Below, one piece after another: positions 1-8,440 of a stretch of 27,212 nt of DNA; the first letter of the stretch is position 1; each line of letters starts with the position of its first letter. The position numbers and the translations under genes were made by a program. The DNA is taken from assembly GCA_013372875.1 (NCBI GenBank), contig JABXIW010000028.1, forward strand, positions 1 to 27,212, in the 5' to 3' direction. The notes beneath the pieces are model-generated. The model searched no databases. It worked only from the letters and a program-made list of their open reading frames with translations, and was not told the origin of the DNA. Source of the stretch: Gammaproteobacteria bacterium (lineage in GTDB: Bacteria; Pseudomonadota; Gammaproteobacteria; Enterobacterales; Kangiellaceae).

Positions 1-1631
1 GTGCAGGCATGATCCGCAAAATTGCTTCTGGAATGTACACTTGGTTACCAACCGGCTTACGTGTTTTGCGTAAAGTTGAAGCGATTGTGCGCGAGGAAAT
101 GAATAAATCAGGCGCCATCGAAGTGTTGATGCCAGGCGTGCAACCTGCTGATTTATGGGAAGAATCTGGTCGCTGGGATCAGTTCGGCCCTGAGTTATTA
201 CGCTTTAAAGATCGCCATCAACGCGATTTCTGTTTGGGTCCTACTCATGAAGAAATTATCACCACTTTAGTGCGTGACGAAATTAACAGTTATAAGCAGC
301 TGCCAACAAACTTATACCAAATTCAAACCAAATTCCGTGACGAAGTGCGTCCGCGTTTTGGCGTGATGCGTGCTCGCGAATTTTTGATGAAGGACGCTTA
401 CTCTTTCCATATTGATGATGCCTCTTTAGAAGACACTTATCAAAATATGCATCAGACTTACTGTAATATTTTCGATCGCATTGGTTTGGATTATCGCCCT
501 GTGATCGCAGATACAGGTTCAATTGGTGGCTCAACCTCACATGAGTTTCACGTTTTAGCTGCCTCAGGAGAAGATGCTATCGCTTTTAGTACTGAAAGTG
601 ATTATGCGGCTAATGTTGAAAAAGCGGAAAGTTTAGCGCCTTCAATTGAGCGCCCAGCTGCATCTGAAGCCATGAGCAAAGTTGAAACTCCAGATTGTAA
701 AACGATTGAGGCGGTTTCAAATTTCTTGAAAGTGGAGAGCTCGCAAACCGTAAAAACCTTATTGGTAAAAGGCTCTAACGAAGAAAAATCTGTGATATGC
801 CTAGTTTTACGTGGCGATCATACTCTGAATGAATTGAAAGCGGAAAAGCACGAGTTAATCGCTTCACCACTTGAGTTTGTGGATGATGTGGAAACCATCA
901 AGTCGATTACTGGCGCAACGCCTGGCTCATTAGGCCCAGTGAAATTAGAACTACCTATCATTGCAGACCGTGATGCCGCCATTTTGGCCGACTTTGTTTG
1001 TGGTGCCAATGAAGATGGTTATCACTTAACTGGTGTAAACTGGCAACGCGATGCCAATTTCGATGAGGTGTTTGACCTACGTGAAGTGGTAGCGGGCGAT
1101 AAAAGCCCAGATGGCCAAGGCGAATTAGAAATTAAACGCGGCATCGAAGTCGGTCATATTTTCCAACTTGGTACCAAATATTCAGAAGCGATGAACGCTA
1201 CGGTGCTTGATCAAAACGGTAAAGCGCTAACCATGTCGATGGGTTGCTATGGCATTGGCGTCTCGCGTATTGTTGCTGCTGCCATAGAGCAAAATCATGA
1301 TGATTACGGCATTGTTTGGCCTGAATCGATTGCACCATTCCAATTGGCCATAGTGCCAATGAATATGCACAAGTCAGAAGAAGTGCAAAAAGTTGCAGAA
1401 GATTTGTATGCGAAACTTACCGCCAAAGGTATTGATGTGCTGTTTGATGATCGCAAAGAGCGCGCAGGCGTTATGTTCTCTGATATGGAGTTAATTGGTG
1501 TACCGCATCGCATCGTCATCAGTGATCGCGGGTTGAGCAATCAAACCATTGAGTACAAAGCCCGTCAAGGCTCTGACAAGCAAGATATTGCACTTGAAAA
1601 TATCGAAGCCTTTGTGGAACAATTATTCTAA
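1..1631 (+). CDS. proS: Prolyl-tRNA synthetase, 5' end cut by window edge
   Basis: Class II aminoacyl-tRNA synthetase that charges tRNA-Pro with proline in the cytoplasm. The frame is open to the window start: codons before the first visible ATG read Ala-Gly, matching the RAGMIRK stretch of E. coli ProS, so about 28 N-terminal residues lie outside the window and the ATG at position 9 is not the real start. Visible hallmarks are the motif 1 region ([18 protein letters not shown]), motif 2 ([25 protein letters not shown]), motif 3 ([13 protein letters not shown]) and, between motifs 2 and 3, a bacterial-type insertion of about 180 residues that normally carries the editing domain for mischarged Ala-tRNA-Pro. 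The C-terminal anticodon-binding domain is complete and ends at a TAA. The next gene follows after 21 bases in the same frame. Confidence 0.97.
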   Translation, partial: AGMIRKIASGMYTWLPTGLRVLRKVEAIVREEMNKSGAIEVLMPGVQPADLWEESGRWDQFGPELLRFKDRHQRDFCLGPTHEEIITTLVRDEINSYKQLPTNLYQIQTKFRDEVRPRFGVMRAREFLMKDAYSFHIDDASLEDTYQNMHQTYCNIFDRIGLDYRPVIADTGSIGGSTSHEFHVLAASGEDAIAFSTESDYAANVEKAESLAPSIERPAASEAMSKVETPDCKTIEAVSNFLKVESSQTVKTLLVKGSNEEKSVICLVLRGDHTLNELKAEKHELIASPLEFVDDVETIKSITGATPGSLGPVKLELPIIADRDAAILADFVCGANEDGYHLTGVNWQRDANFDEVFDLREVVAGDKSPDGQGELEIKRGIEVGHIFQLGTKYSEAMNATVLDQNGKALTMSMGCYGIGVSRIVAAAIEQNHDDYGIVWPESIAPFQLAIVPMNMHKSEEVQKVAEDLYAKLTAKGIDVLFDDRKERAGVMFSDMELIGVPHRIVISDRGLSNQTIEYKARQGSDKQDIALENIEAFVEQLF

Positions 1632-1652
1632 GCACAGCGTTTATATAACACT

Positions 1653-2243
1653 TTGAATAGATTAGGTTTAATAAAACACATCATCACTGGCTGCTTAGGG
1701 GCAAGTTTGTTTCTAAGCAGTGCTTTTGTTCAGGCACAAGAAGAGCCAGGGCAAGCCTTTAAAAATGAATTAAAAGCACTTCTAACAGCAGAGCATCATT
1801 TTGTTGATCAATATGATGCGCAAGTCTGGATGAAAGATATGTCATTGCGTTTGAAAAAGCGCGCTCCACATATCCCTGAAAAAGAGCGTTTAAAAATTCT
1901 TAGCCTAGTTCATAAACACGCCAATGCTGCGGGCGTTGATCCGCAAATGGTGTTGGCCATCATGGAAGTCGAGTCCAACTTTGATCGCTATGCTCTATCG
2001 GTAGCTTATGCCAGAGGCTTGATGCAGATCATGCCATTTTGGAAAAAAGAAATTGGCAAACCAGAAGATGATTTGTTCGACATGGAAACCAATATTAAAT
2101 ACGGCTGCTATATTTATAAGCTCTATTTGAAGTACGAAAAGGGTAATACCACTTTGGCTTTAGGTCGCTACAATGGTTCGCGTGGCAAAATGAAATATCC
2201 ACGCAAAGTTTACAATGCTCTCAATAGAAGGTGGGCACTATAA
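1653..2243 (+). CDS. Secreted lytic transglycosylase, SLT (GH23) domain
   Basis: Predicted periplasmic murein lytic transglycosylase of 196 residues. A signal peptide spans about residues 1-28 (hydrophobic ITGCLGASLFLSSAF, then VQAQ). The SLT domain covers about 85-185: IMEVESNFD with the likely catalytic Glu107, GLMQIMP at 122-128 and the GRYNGSRG motif at 171-178. These are the three classic Slt70-like motifs. The only usable start is TTG at 1653, because the frame above it runs back to the proS stop without ATG or GTG, and a start here gives an intact signal peptide. There is no good Shine-Dalgarno. The gene sits 21 bases behind proS and abuts the patatin gene, so the three are probably co-transcribed. 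It is short for the superfamily, close to a bare catalytic domain; the exact subfamily cannot be assigned. Confidence 0.88.
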   Translation: MNRLGLIKHIITGCLGASLFLSSAFVQAQEEPGQAFKNELKALLTAEHHFVDQYDAQVWMKDMSLRLKKRAPHIPEKERLKILSLVHKHANAAGVDPQMVLAIMEVESNFDRYALSVAYARGLMQIMPFWKKEIGKPEDDLFDMETNIKYGCYIYKLYLKYEKGNTTLALGRYNGSRGKMKYPRKVYNALNRRWAL

Positions 2244-3368
2244 ATGAGCCAAAAGCGCGCCTTGGTTTTAAGTGGTGGCGGCGCTCGAGCGGCATATCAA
2301 ATTGGGGTTCTGCAAGCAGTTAACGAAATTCTTGAAGCACCAAAGCAATCTCCCTTCCCTATTCTCACAGGTATTTCTGCTGGTGCTATCAATAGCTGTG
2401 TTCTGGCTACTCACAGTCATCAATTTACCGAAGGCGTTTCCCACCTAACAAAAATATGGCAAAACTTTCAGCCAAACCAGGTCTATCGCACCGATCTAAG
2501 TCATTTGAGTAAAAACCTGATCCATTGGATTTGGGGTATGGCTCGTCCAAAAAAGCAAAATATTCGGCCAATGGCGCTACTGGATAATACGCCTTTAAAA
2601 GAGCTATTAAATCAATTAGTTCAGTTTGCAAGCATTGATGAAAACATTGCTAATGGCTTATTAGATGCCGTTTGTACCACCGCTTATGACTACAATACTG
2701 GTGATTCAGTCAGCTTTTATCAGGGTCATGATCAGATCGAACCTTGGCATCGATTTCGGCGTAGAGGGCAGCCAGACAAAATTACAGTGAATCACCTTTT
2801 GGCGTCTGCAGCTATCCCAATGGTATTTCCCTCTACCGATATTGACGGCACTCACTATGGCGATGGTGCTATGCGTTTTTTAACCCCTTTAAGCCCCGCC
2901 CTACATTTAGGTGCGCGCAAATTATTTGTAGTTACAGTCAATCCGCTGAACGTTGAAGAACAAGTACATATCAAAACGCCAACGCTGGGCGACATCAGCG
3001 GCCACTTATTAAACAGTATTTTTATCGATAGTTTAGAAAGTGATATTGAGCGATTAGCTCGTGTTAATGAGCTGCTCGAGCATATTCCTAAAAGTGACGC
3101 GATCAAAGATCAGCTTTCCTTAAAACCTATTGATGCTTTAATTATTTCACCCAGTATTGATCCTGCAGAATTGGCAGGTCGTTATTTCAAAGAGTTGCCA
3201 CGCGGCTTAAAATTCTTTTTCAAAAGAATTGGCGTCGGCGAAGACAAAGGTGAAAGTATATTAAGTTATTTATTATTTTATGCCCCTTTCACTCAGCATT
3301 TGATGCAAATTGGCTATCAAGATGCGCTTAACCAAACCGATGCCATTAAAGAGTTTTTTCTTGAATAA
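2244..3368 (+). CDS. Patatin-like phospholipase
   Basis: Patatin-family serine lipid hydrolase of 374 residues. The oxyanion-hole glycine stretch GGGARAAYQIGVLQA is at 11-25, the nucleophile elbow GISAG at 43-47 (Ser45), and the dyad aspartate in GDGAMR at Asp207. All catalytic elements are present. No signal peptide is seen, so the protein is probably cytoplasmic or peripheral on the inner membrane. The ATG directly follows the TAA of the transglycosylase gene, with a GAAGG ribosome-binding site inside that gene, which implies translational coupling. Its last 23 bases overlap the 3' end of tilS on the other strand (tail-to-tail). The substrate is unknown; family members are phospholipase A or lysophospholipase enzymes. 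Confidence 0.9.
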   Translation: MSQKRALVLSGGGARAAYQIGVLQAVNEILEAPKQSPFPILTGISAGAINSCVLATHSHQFTEGVSHLTKIWQNFQPNQVYRTDLSHLSKNLIHWIWGMARPKKQNIRPMALLDNTPLKELLNQLVQFASIDENIANGLLDAVCTTAYDYNTGDSVSFYQGHDQIEPWHRFRRRGQPDKITVNHLLASAAIPMVFPSTDIDGTHYGDGAMRFLTPLSPALHLGARKLFVVTVNPLNVEEQVHIKTPTLGDISGHLLNSIFIDSLESDIERLARVNELLEHIPKSDAIKDQLSLKPIDALIISPSIDPAELAGRYFKELPRGLKFFFKRIGVGEDKGESILSYLLFYAPFTQHLMQIGYQDALNQTDAIKEFFLE

Positions 3369-4623
3369 AAATTACTTGGTCTTGATGCACCACCAGCAAA
3401 GCAGTTTCTCTTAGCCAAGTAGGAATAGCCTGTTCTTGAAAATAATTCTTTAGACTTTGGCCATGTGATTTATTGGGCAAGTAAAACTTATCTCCCGGTC
3501 TACGATAACGCACCTTAACTTTTTGTCCTGTTAATTCAGGCCATAAGTTCAAAACTTCATTTAGTAAAATTTTGCAAGTCGACACTTGTTCAAAATCTTC
3601 CACAAGCCGCCATTCCCACTCTTGGTTTAAATCCATCTCAATGTTTTGCGGAGAAATTGCATATAAAAAATTTCTATAGCGTCTTAACTGTAATTCATCT
3701 AACTCAACGATGGGTTCTGCATCTGCTTCGGCCATAAGCAACTGTTGTTTGATTTCCGTTAAGAATGACTTCGAGGGCATTTTTTGTCCAAGGACTTCAA
3801 ACCAATAACGCAACAGATTATTTTGCCGCGCCTCAGAAAGCTCCAACAAACTTGAAATGGATAAACCATTATTTATTCCAACTTTTGTAAAGTCTTCAGC
3901 TGCAATTTCGCTCAAAAGCTCATTGCTCTCAGCCTGATTCTCAGCAACTTTACTCAGACTTTTATTAGCTTGTGGCCATTCTTGGCGCAAAACTGGCAAA
4001 ACTTGATGACGTAAATAATTTCGCTTAAACCTTGTATCTTGATTACTAGGATCCTCAATAAAGTTTAACTTTTCTTGAGTAACATAAGTTTCAATACTGG
4101 CTTGAGAAACATTCAACAAAGGTCTTGCATGATAACCTTGTGCGAACGGTTTTATAAAAGGCATTGCCGCTAAACCTTTAACGCCAGCTCCACGCAACAT
4201 TTGCAATAATAGGGTTTCAACTTGATCATCTTGATGCTGAGCCGTTACCAAGCAACATTTCTCATCAACAAAGTCTGCCAAAGCCTCATAACGCGCCTTA
4301 CGCGCTTCTTGCTCTAGGCTAGATTTTTGAGTATTTACCGTCACTTTGCAGCTAATGAATTCAATGCCAAGCTCACTGCAAAGTTGAGCGTTAAAATTCG
4401 CCCATGCTGCAGAGTCTTGCTGCAAACCATGATCAATATAGATTGCGGTTAAATGATGACTTTTTGCTTGCTGCTTTAAAGCACTCAACAAACAGACGGA
4501 ATCTTTACCGCCGCTTAAAGCGATGACGATATTAGAAATTTGCGGATAGTCAGAATGCAAAAAAGCCAGAAATTCATCAATTGCATGAATAACTGGCTTT
4601 GCGGATTGAGCGCTGTTGGTCAT
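3346..4623 (-). CDS. tilS: tRNA(Ile)-lysidine synthase
   Basis: Uses ATP to attach lysine to the wobble cytidine of the CAU-anticodon tRNA-Ile, making lysidine so that it reads AUA and is charged with Ile. The 425-residue protein has the PP-loop SGGKDS at 37-42, the N-terminal ATPase domain with TAQHQDDQVETLLLQMLRGAGVKGL, and the longer C-terminal region with VRYRRPGDKFYLPNKSHGQSLKNYFQEQAIPTWLRE typical of the two-part gammaproteobacterial enzyme. The ATG shares one base with the accA stop (TAATG), so translation is coupled to accA. The 3' end overlaps the convergent patatin gene by 23 bases, leaving no room for an intergenic terminator. Confidence 0.97.
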   Translation of the reverse strand: MTNSAQSAKPVIHAIDEFLAFLHSDYPQISNIVIALSGGKDSVCLLSALKQQAKSHHLTAIYIDHGLQQDSAAWANFNAQLCSELGIEFISCKVTVNTQKSSLEQEARKARYEALADFVDEKCCLVTAQHQDDQVETLLLQMLRGAGVKGLAAMPFIKPFAQGYHARPLLNVSQASIETYVTQEKLNFIEDPSNQDTRFKRNYLRHQVLPVLRQEWPQANKSLSKVAENQAESNELLSEIAAEDFTKVGINNGLSISSLLELSEARQNNLLRYWFEVLGQKMPSKSFLTEIKQQLLMAEADAEPIVELDELQLRRYRNFLYAISPQNIEMDLNQEWEWRLVEDFEQVSTCKILLNEVLNLWPELTGQKVKVRYRRPGDKFYLPNKSHGQSLKNYFQEQAIPTWLRETALLVVHQDQVIFIQEKTL

Positions 4624-5582
4624 TAGTCTTCGCTAACAGTTCCCACAGCCATTAATTTATCATAACGCTTGGCAAGCAAAGTATCTTTATCCAAAGTTTG
4701 CAGATAATCTAAATCTTCTTTTAAGCGTTGTTTTAGATTAGCAGCCATCACTTGATAATCACGATGGGCACCACCTTTTGGCTCCGCAACAATATTATCA
4801 ATCAAACCTAATTCTTTAATTCGCTCAGCAGTAATGCCCATAGCAGAGGCCGCTTCTTCGGCCTTTTCTGCACTTTTCCAAAGAATCGAAGCACAACCTT
4901 CTGGCGAAATTACCGAATAGGTTGAATACTGAAGCATATTAACCCGGTCACCAACACCAATGGCCAATGCACCGCCTGAGCCGCCCTCACCAATTACTGT
5001 TGCAACAATCGGGACATTTAAAGTCGCCATTACTTTTAAGTTACGCGCAATCGCTTCCGACTGGCCACGTTCCTCAGCGCCAACACCAGGGAAGGCACCA
5101 GGGGTATCAATAAAAGTAAAGATTGGTAATTCAAAGCGCTCTGCCAATTCCATTAAACGCTTCGCTTTACGATAACCTTCAGGGCGCGACATACCAAAGT
5201 TGTGTTTAATTTTTTCTTTAGTATCGCGACCTTTTTGATGGCCAATCACAACAACTGGCTTGCCATCCAGACGCGCCATACCACCGACAATGGATGCGTC
5301 ATCTGCAAAAGCGCGATCGCCTGCTAACTCATCGAAATCAGTAAATACGTTTTGGATATAATCACGAGTATAAGGACGCTGCGGGTGACGAGCCAATTGG
5401 GCTACTTGCCATGGCGTCAGATCCTTGAAAATCTGCTCGGTTAAGTCTTTCGACTTAGTCTTTAGACGCTCAATTTCTTCGCTGATGTTCAGCTCTTTGT
5501 CTTCGCCCATCAAACGAAGCTCATCAATTTGTGCTTCTAATTCAGCAATTGGACGTTCAAAATCTAAAAAATTTAAACTCAT
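4623..5582 (-). CDS. accA: Acetyl-CoA carboxylase, carboxyltransferase alpha subunit
   Basis: Alpha subunit of the carboxyltransferase half of acetyl-CoA carboxylase, which works with AccD to move the carboxyl group from biotin on AccB to acetyl-CoA, giving malonyl-CoA for fatty acid synthesis. At 319 residues it has the same length as E. coli AccA. It starts [19 protein letters not shown] and carries the family blocks [67 protein letters not shown] and [14 protein letters not shown]. In many gammaproteobacteria it lies right behind dnaE; here the two are separated by a 3.4-kb block of mostly plus-strand accessory genes. The Shine-Dalgarno is weak. Confidence 0.98.
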   Translation of the reverse strand: MSLNFLDFERPIAELEAQIDELRLMGEDKELNISEEIERLKTKSKDLTEQIFKDLTPWQVAQLARHPQRPYTRDYIQNVFTDFDELAGDRAFADDASIVGGMARLDGKPVVVIGHQKGRDTKEKIKHNFGMSRPEGYRKAKRLMELAERFELPIFTFIDTPGAFPGVGAEERGQSEAIARNLKVMATLNVPIVATVIGEGGSGGALAIGVGDRVNMLQYSTYSVISPEGCASILWKSAEKAEEAASAMGITAERIKELGLIDNIVAEPKGGAHRDYQVMAANLKQRLKEDLDYLQTLDKDTLLAKRYDKLMAVGTVSED

Positions 5583-5698
5583 TGGTTATTTCTATTGTTG
5601 GTTACAACCTAATGGTCGCCTATTCTACCCGTTTTCAATGGGTTAAGGAAAGCAATCTATACTGGTCAGACATTCATTAGTTATTGCTCAGCATTTCA

Positions 5699-6295
5699 TC
5701 AACTCTCAGGAAAATAGCGATAATGACCGACAATTTTGTAATCAAACAACATATCTTCCAGCTTGGGTCCCATACCGATATTGTGCACAAGTTTATAGTT
5801 ACCGCTACGTTCATCCTTGATATCTGAAACAATACCAATATGCGGCAGATTATTGTCTAAACGCCAACTAACGATGTCTCCAGGCTGATAATCAGTAGAG
5901 TTTTGGCTAATTTTAAGCACAGTGCCATGACGCTCAAAAAACGTTTCCAAATTCGGCACACGCCTATGGTCAATATTAGTATCGGGACGAGTTAAGCCCC
6001 AAATTTTTGGATACTTGGCAAAATTCGTCTTCATATCCTTGTGCACCAACTCTTGTAGATCAATCCCTAATTGACGGTATGAGCGGATCACCACATCGGT
6101 GCAAACGCCAATGTTTTCAGGCACATCCCCCATGGGATAGGCAATTTTTCGATAAGCGCCATTGTAGATAACGAATGACTTGGTGCGCTCATTGGCTGCT
6201 TTTACAAGGTTTTCAGCGGATATTATTGGTTCTGCGTTTAACAAATTGGCAACAAGGCCAGTCACTAACGCAGCAATGATTAATATTTTCTTCAT
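5699..6295 (-). CDS. Exported DUF1287 (YijF-like) protein
   Basis: Member of the DUF1287 family, exemplified by E. coli YijF. The body matches the family well: YPMGDVPENIGVCTDVVIRSYRQLGIDLQELVHKDM, WGLTRPDTNIDHRRVPNLETFF, YQPGDIVSWRL, NLPHIGIVSD and LVHNIGMGPKLED. The conserved Cys in GVCTD and the later His residues suggest an NlpC/P60-like cysteine hydrolase fold, but no activity is established here. I start it at the ATG at 6295, which yields a clean signal peptide (MKKILIIAALVTGLVANLLNAEP). Upstream in-frame ATGs at 6331 and 6322 would only add a polar stretch before it; none of the three has a convincing ribosome-binding site. It is divergent from the ada-alkA gene across about 150 bases. 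Confidence 0.85.
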   Translation of the reverse strand: MKKILIIAALVTGLVANLLNAEPIISAENLVKAANERTKSFVIYNGAYRKIAYPMGDVPENIGVCTDVVIRSYRQLGIDLQELVHKDMKTNFAKYPKIWGLTRPDTNIDHRRVPNLETFFERHGTVLKISQNSTDYQPGDIVSWRLDNNLPHIGIVSDIKDERSGNYKLVHNIGMGPKLEDMLFDYKIVGHYRYFPES

Positions 6296-6451
6296 TATAA
6301 AAGTGATTATGACTTTAACCATTCGAGTCATTTGCCAGTATTTAGTTCCTAAATGGTACGTTCTATTCAGTGCCGAAAATGGCTATAAAATTATCAAGCC
6401 CGTGCTAAACTTTAGCCTAATCTTACTTGTGAGTTTTAATTCAACAAAACA

Positions 6452-7816
6452 ATGCAAGCCTATCAAAAAGCTCGTGTTTCCAGAGATGCTCGATATGACG
6501 GTAAATTCTTTGTGGCGGTTAAAACCACCAAGATCTATTGCCGCCCCATTTGCCCTGCGCCATCTCCTAAGGAGAAAAATGTATTGTATTTTGATAGCGC
6601 CATTGCCGCACAAGAAGCAGGTTTTCGTCCTTGCCGACGCTGTCGACCTGAATCAGCACCCCAATCAGCAGCATGGATTGGTACACAAGCGGTGTTGCAA
6701 AGAGCCATTAGGAAAATCCACGCAGGCGCTTTGAATCACCAAGATCTGCATAATTTTAGCGAGTCATTAGGAATTTCTGAGCGCTATTTGCGCAAGCTAT
6801 TTCAGCAATATATTGGCACTTCACCTAGGAAATATGGCAATCACGTTCGCTTAATGTTTGCTAAACAATTATTGCACCAAACCAAGTTACCCGTAACCGA
6901 TATCGCTTTTAGCGCTGGATTTAACAGCATTCGACGCTTTAATGATGCGTTTAAAAAGACCATCAAATTAACCCCAAGCGAGATCCGCAACTATGCGCCC
7001 TGTGAGCAAGCAGGCATTCAACTAAAACTGAGCTATCAAGGCCATTATAATTGGGGCGAAATGCAGCATTTTTTGAAACAAAGGGAAATACCTGAAATAG
7101 AAACCGTAACTAAGCACAGTTATCAAAGAAGTTTTCAAATTGCTAATGACGACACCAAAGCGACAGGTGTTTTCAAAGCCACTCATAATGCCAAAGATAA
7201 GGCTTTTGATTTAACCATTGAGTTGGATAATATCAATTACTTAATGCCTGTGGTGGCGCGAATTCGTCAGCTGCTCGATATAGACGCCAATATGGAACTT
7301 ATTGAGTCACACTTGGCGCAAGACAAAAAATTAAAACCGCTTTTGGTTAAAGGATTAAGGCTGCCTGCTTGTTGGGATAGTTTTGAAGCCGGGGTTAAAG
7401 CCATTCTTGGGCAACAAGTATCGGTCAAAGCAGCTTATGGCCATACCCAAAACTTAATTCAAACGCTCAGTAAGCCTACATGCAATGACTATTATCTCTT
7501 CCCTACACCAGAACAGGTAGCAAGAGCCGACTTAACTTTTTTGAAAATGCCAAGCAGTCGCAAAGAAACGTTAAAGAGCTTTGCACATTGGTATCTTGAA
7601 AACGACGGTCAAAATTTACAGGATATATTGAGTATTAAGGGTATAGGCCCATGGACACTGGAATACATAAAGTTGCGCTCAGGTAGTGACAGTGACGCCT
7701 TTCCTGAAAAAGATTTGGGGGTACTCAAAACTATGGAAAAATACCTACTTACTGACTCTGAGCAATGGAGCCCATGGCGAAGCTACGCCACTCTGCAACT
7801 GTGGAATCAATTATGA
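6452..7816 (+). CDS. Ada methyl sensor / AraC / AlkA DNA glycosylase fusion
   Basis: Alkylation-response fusion protein of 454 residues. Residues 1-75 form the Ada zinc domain with Cys30, Cys34, Cys61 and Cys64; the spacing is identical to E. coli Ada Cys38/42/69/72, and Cys30 is the expected acceptor of methyl from DNA phosphotriesters. Residues about 80-182 are an AraC-type double HTH. Residues about 190-454 are AlkA-like 3-methyladenine glycosylase: helix-hairpin-helix SIKGIGPWT at 394-402, catalytic Asp421 in KDLGVLK and the C-terminal PWRSYATLQLW. So it likely senses methylated phosphate, activates transcription and excises alkylated bases. The stop overlaps the ogt start (ATGA). I see no E. 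coli-like Ada box with GCGCA in the 120 bases upstream, and the ribosome-binding site is weak. Confidence 0.93.
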   Translation: MQAYQKARVSRDARYDGKFFVAVKTTKIYCRPICPAPSPKEKNVLYFDSAIAAQEAGFRPCRRCRPESAPQSAAWIGTQAVLQRAIRKIHAGALNHQDLHNFSESLGISERYLRKLFQQYIGTSPRKYGNHVRLMFAKQLLHQTKLPVTDIAFSAGFNSIRRFNDAFKKTIKLTPSEIRNYAPCEQAGIQLKLSYQGHYNWGEMQHFLKQREIPEIETVTKHSYQRSFQIANDDTKATGVFKATHNAKDKAFDLTIELDNINYLMPVVARIRQLLDIDANMELIESHLAQDKKLKPLLVKGLRLPACWDSFEAGVKAILGQQVSVKAAYGHTQNLIQTLSKPTCNDYYLFPTPEQVARADLTFLKMPSSRKETLKSFAHWYLENDGQNLQDILSIKGIGPWTLEYIKLRSGSDSDAFPEKDLGVLKTMEKYLLTDSEQWSPWRSYATLQLWNQL

Positions 7817-8289
7817 AGCCATTATATTTTCAACAATTTTCATCACCATTTGGCAAACTGTTTATCTACGCGGATCAACAAGCCCTCAAAGCCGTTGTGT
7901 TTAAACCCTGGCAAAACTTACAAGCAGAAAATGCCATTGAGGCATCCAATACAATAATTGAAAAATGCTACCAACAACTGACGGAATATTTTGAAGGCAA
8001 GCGCCGAGAATTTGACTTGCCTTTGTCAGCGAGCGGCACAACATTTCAACAACAAGTGTGGCGAACCCTAACGCAAATTCCTTTTGGCAAAGCCTGGAGC
8101 TATGGCGAACTCGCCCAAGCCATTGGCAACAAAAACGCCAGCCGCGCAGTTGGCGCCGCAAATGGTAAAAATCCCATATCCATTATTGTGCCTTGCCATC
8201 GAGTGATCGGTGCTAATGGTGCTTTAACTGGCTATGCTGGTGGCTTAACCGCAAAGCAATGGCTGCTTAAACACGAAGGTATTATCTGA
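7813..8289 (+). CDS. ogt: Methylated-DNA-[protein]-cysteine S-methyltransferase
   Basis: Suicide repair enzyme that moves the alkyl group from O6-alkylguanine (and O4-alkylthymine) in DNA to its own cysteine. The 158 residues carry the acceptor motif PCHRV with Cys128, the upstream GAANGKNPISII block, and the helix SYGELAQAIGNKNASRAVGAANG that forms the DNA-binding HTH with the arginine finger. The start chosen is the ATG at 7813, which overlaps the ada-alkA stop by four bases (ATGA); a start further upstream in this frame would lie fully inside ada-alkA. Together the two genes split the functions of E. coli Ada and AlkA differently: sensor plus glycosylase in one protein, O6-alkylguanine repair in the other. 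Confidence 0.95.
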   Translation: MKPLYFQQFSSPFGKLFIYADQQALKAVVFKPWQNLQAENAIEASNTIIEKCYQQLTEYFEGKRREFDLPLSASGTTFQQQVWRTLTQIPFGKAWSYGELAQAIGNKNASRAVGAANGKNPISIIVPCHRVIGANGALTGYAGGLTAKQWLLKHEGII

Positions 8290-8319
8290 CCCACAACCCT
8301 AAGCCATTGATTTTATTAC

Positions 8320-8385
8320 AATGTCGGGTAAATGTCGGCGCTTTGCCGTGTTGATGATTGCTGAATGCCGTCTAGTTGCCGTGTT
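8320..8385 (+). promoter_or_regulatory. Six-unit array of 11-bp phased direct repeats (putative operator)
   Basis: The core TGYCG occurs at 8322, 8333, 8344, 8366 and 8377, each exactly in an 11-bp register; the unit at 8355 is degenerate (TGATT). The first two units share ATGTCGG, and units three and six share TTGCCGTGTT. The last unit ends on the first base of a good -10 box (TATACT, 8385-8390). An 11-bp period places every unit on nearly the same face of the helix, as expected for cooperative binding of a small HTH protein. The position over the spacer and -35 region suggests repression, probably by the XRE protein encoded just downstream. The repeats are seen directly; the binding protein is inferred. 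Confidence 0.75.
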
Positions 8386-8390
8386 ATACT
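8385..8390 (+). promoter_or_regulatory. Probable -10 box of the HTH-2TM gene
   Basis: TATACT, one mismatch from consensus, about 50 bases before the ATG at 8441. No good -35 hexamer is found at the usual 17-base distance; that region is occupied by the 11-bp repeats, so the promoter may be weak or activator-dependent. Confidence 0.5.
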
Positions 8391-8440
8391 TGAGTCACTT
8401 TCAGTCACAATAACGACTCCTTTAACCCATACAGCAAACA

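Noticed and set aside
9..1631. ATG at position 9 as the true proS start
   Set aside because: The frame continues upstream to the window edge with residues matching the conserved RAGMIRK stretch, so the gene is only cut by the window.
6180..6734. Plus-strand open frame overlapping DUF1287 and ada-alkA
   Set aside because: It runs antisense to the DUF1287 gene and then out of frame through ada-alkA, with no recognisable domain; it is a shadow.
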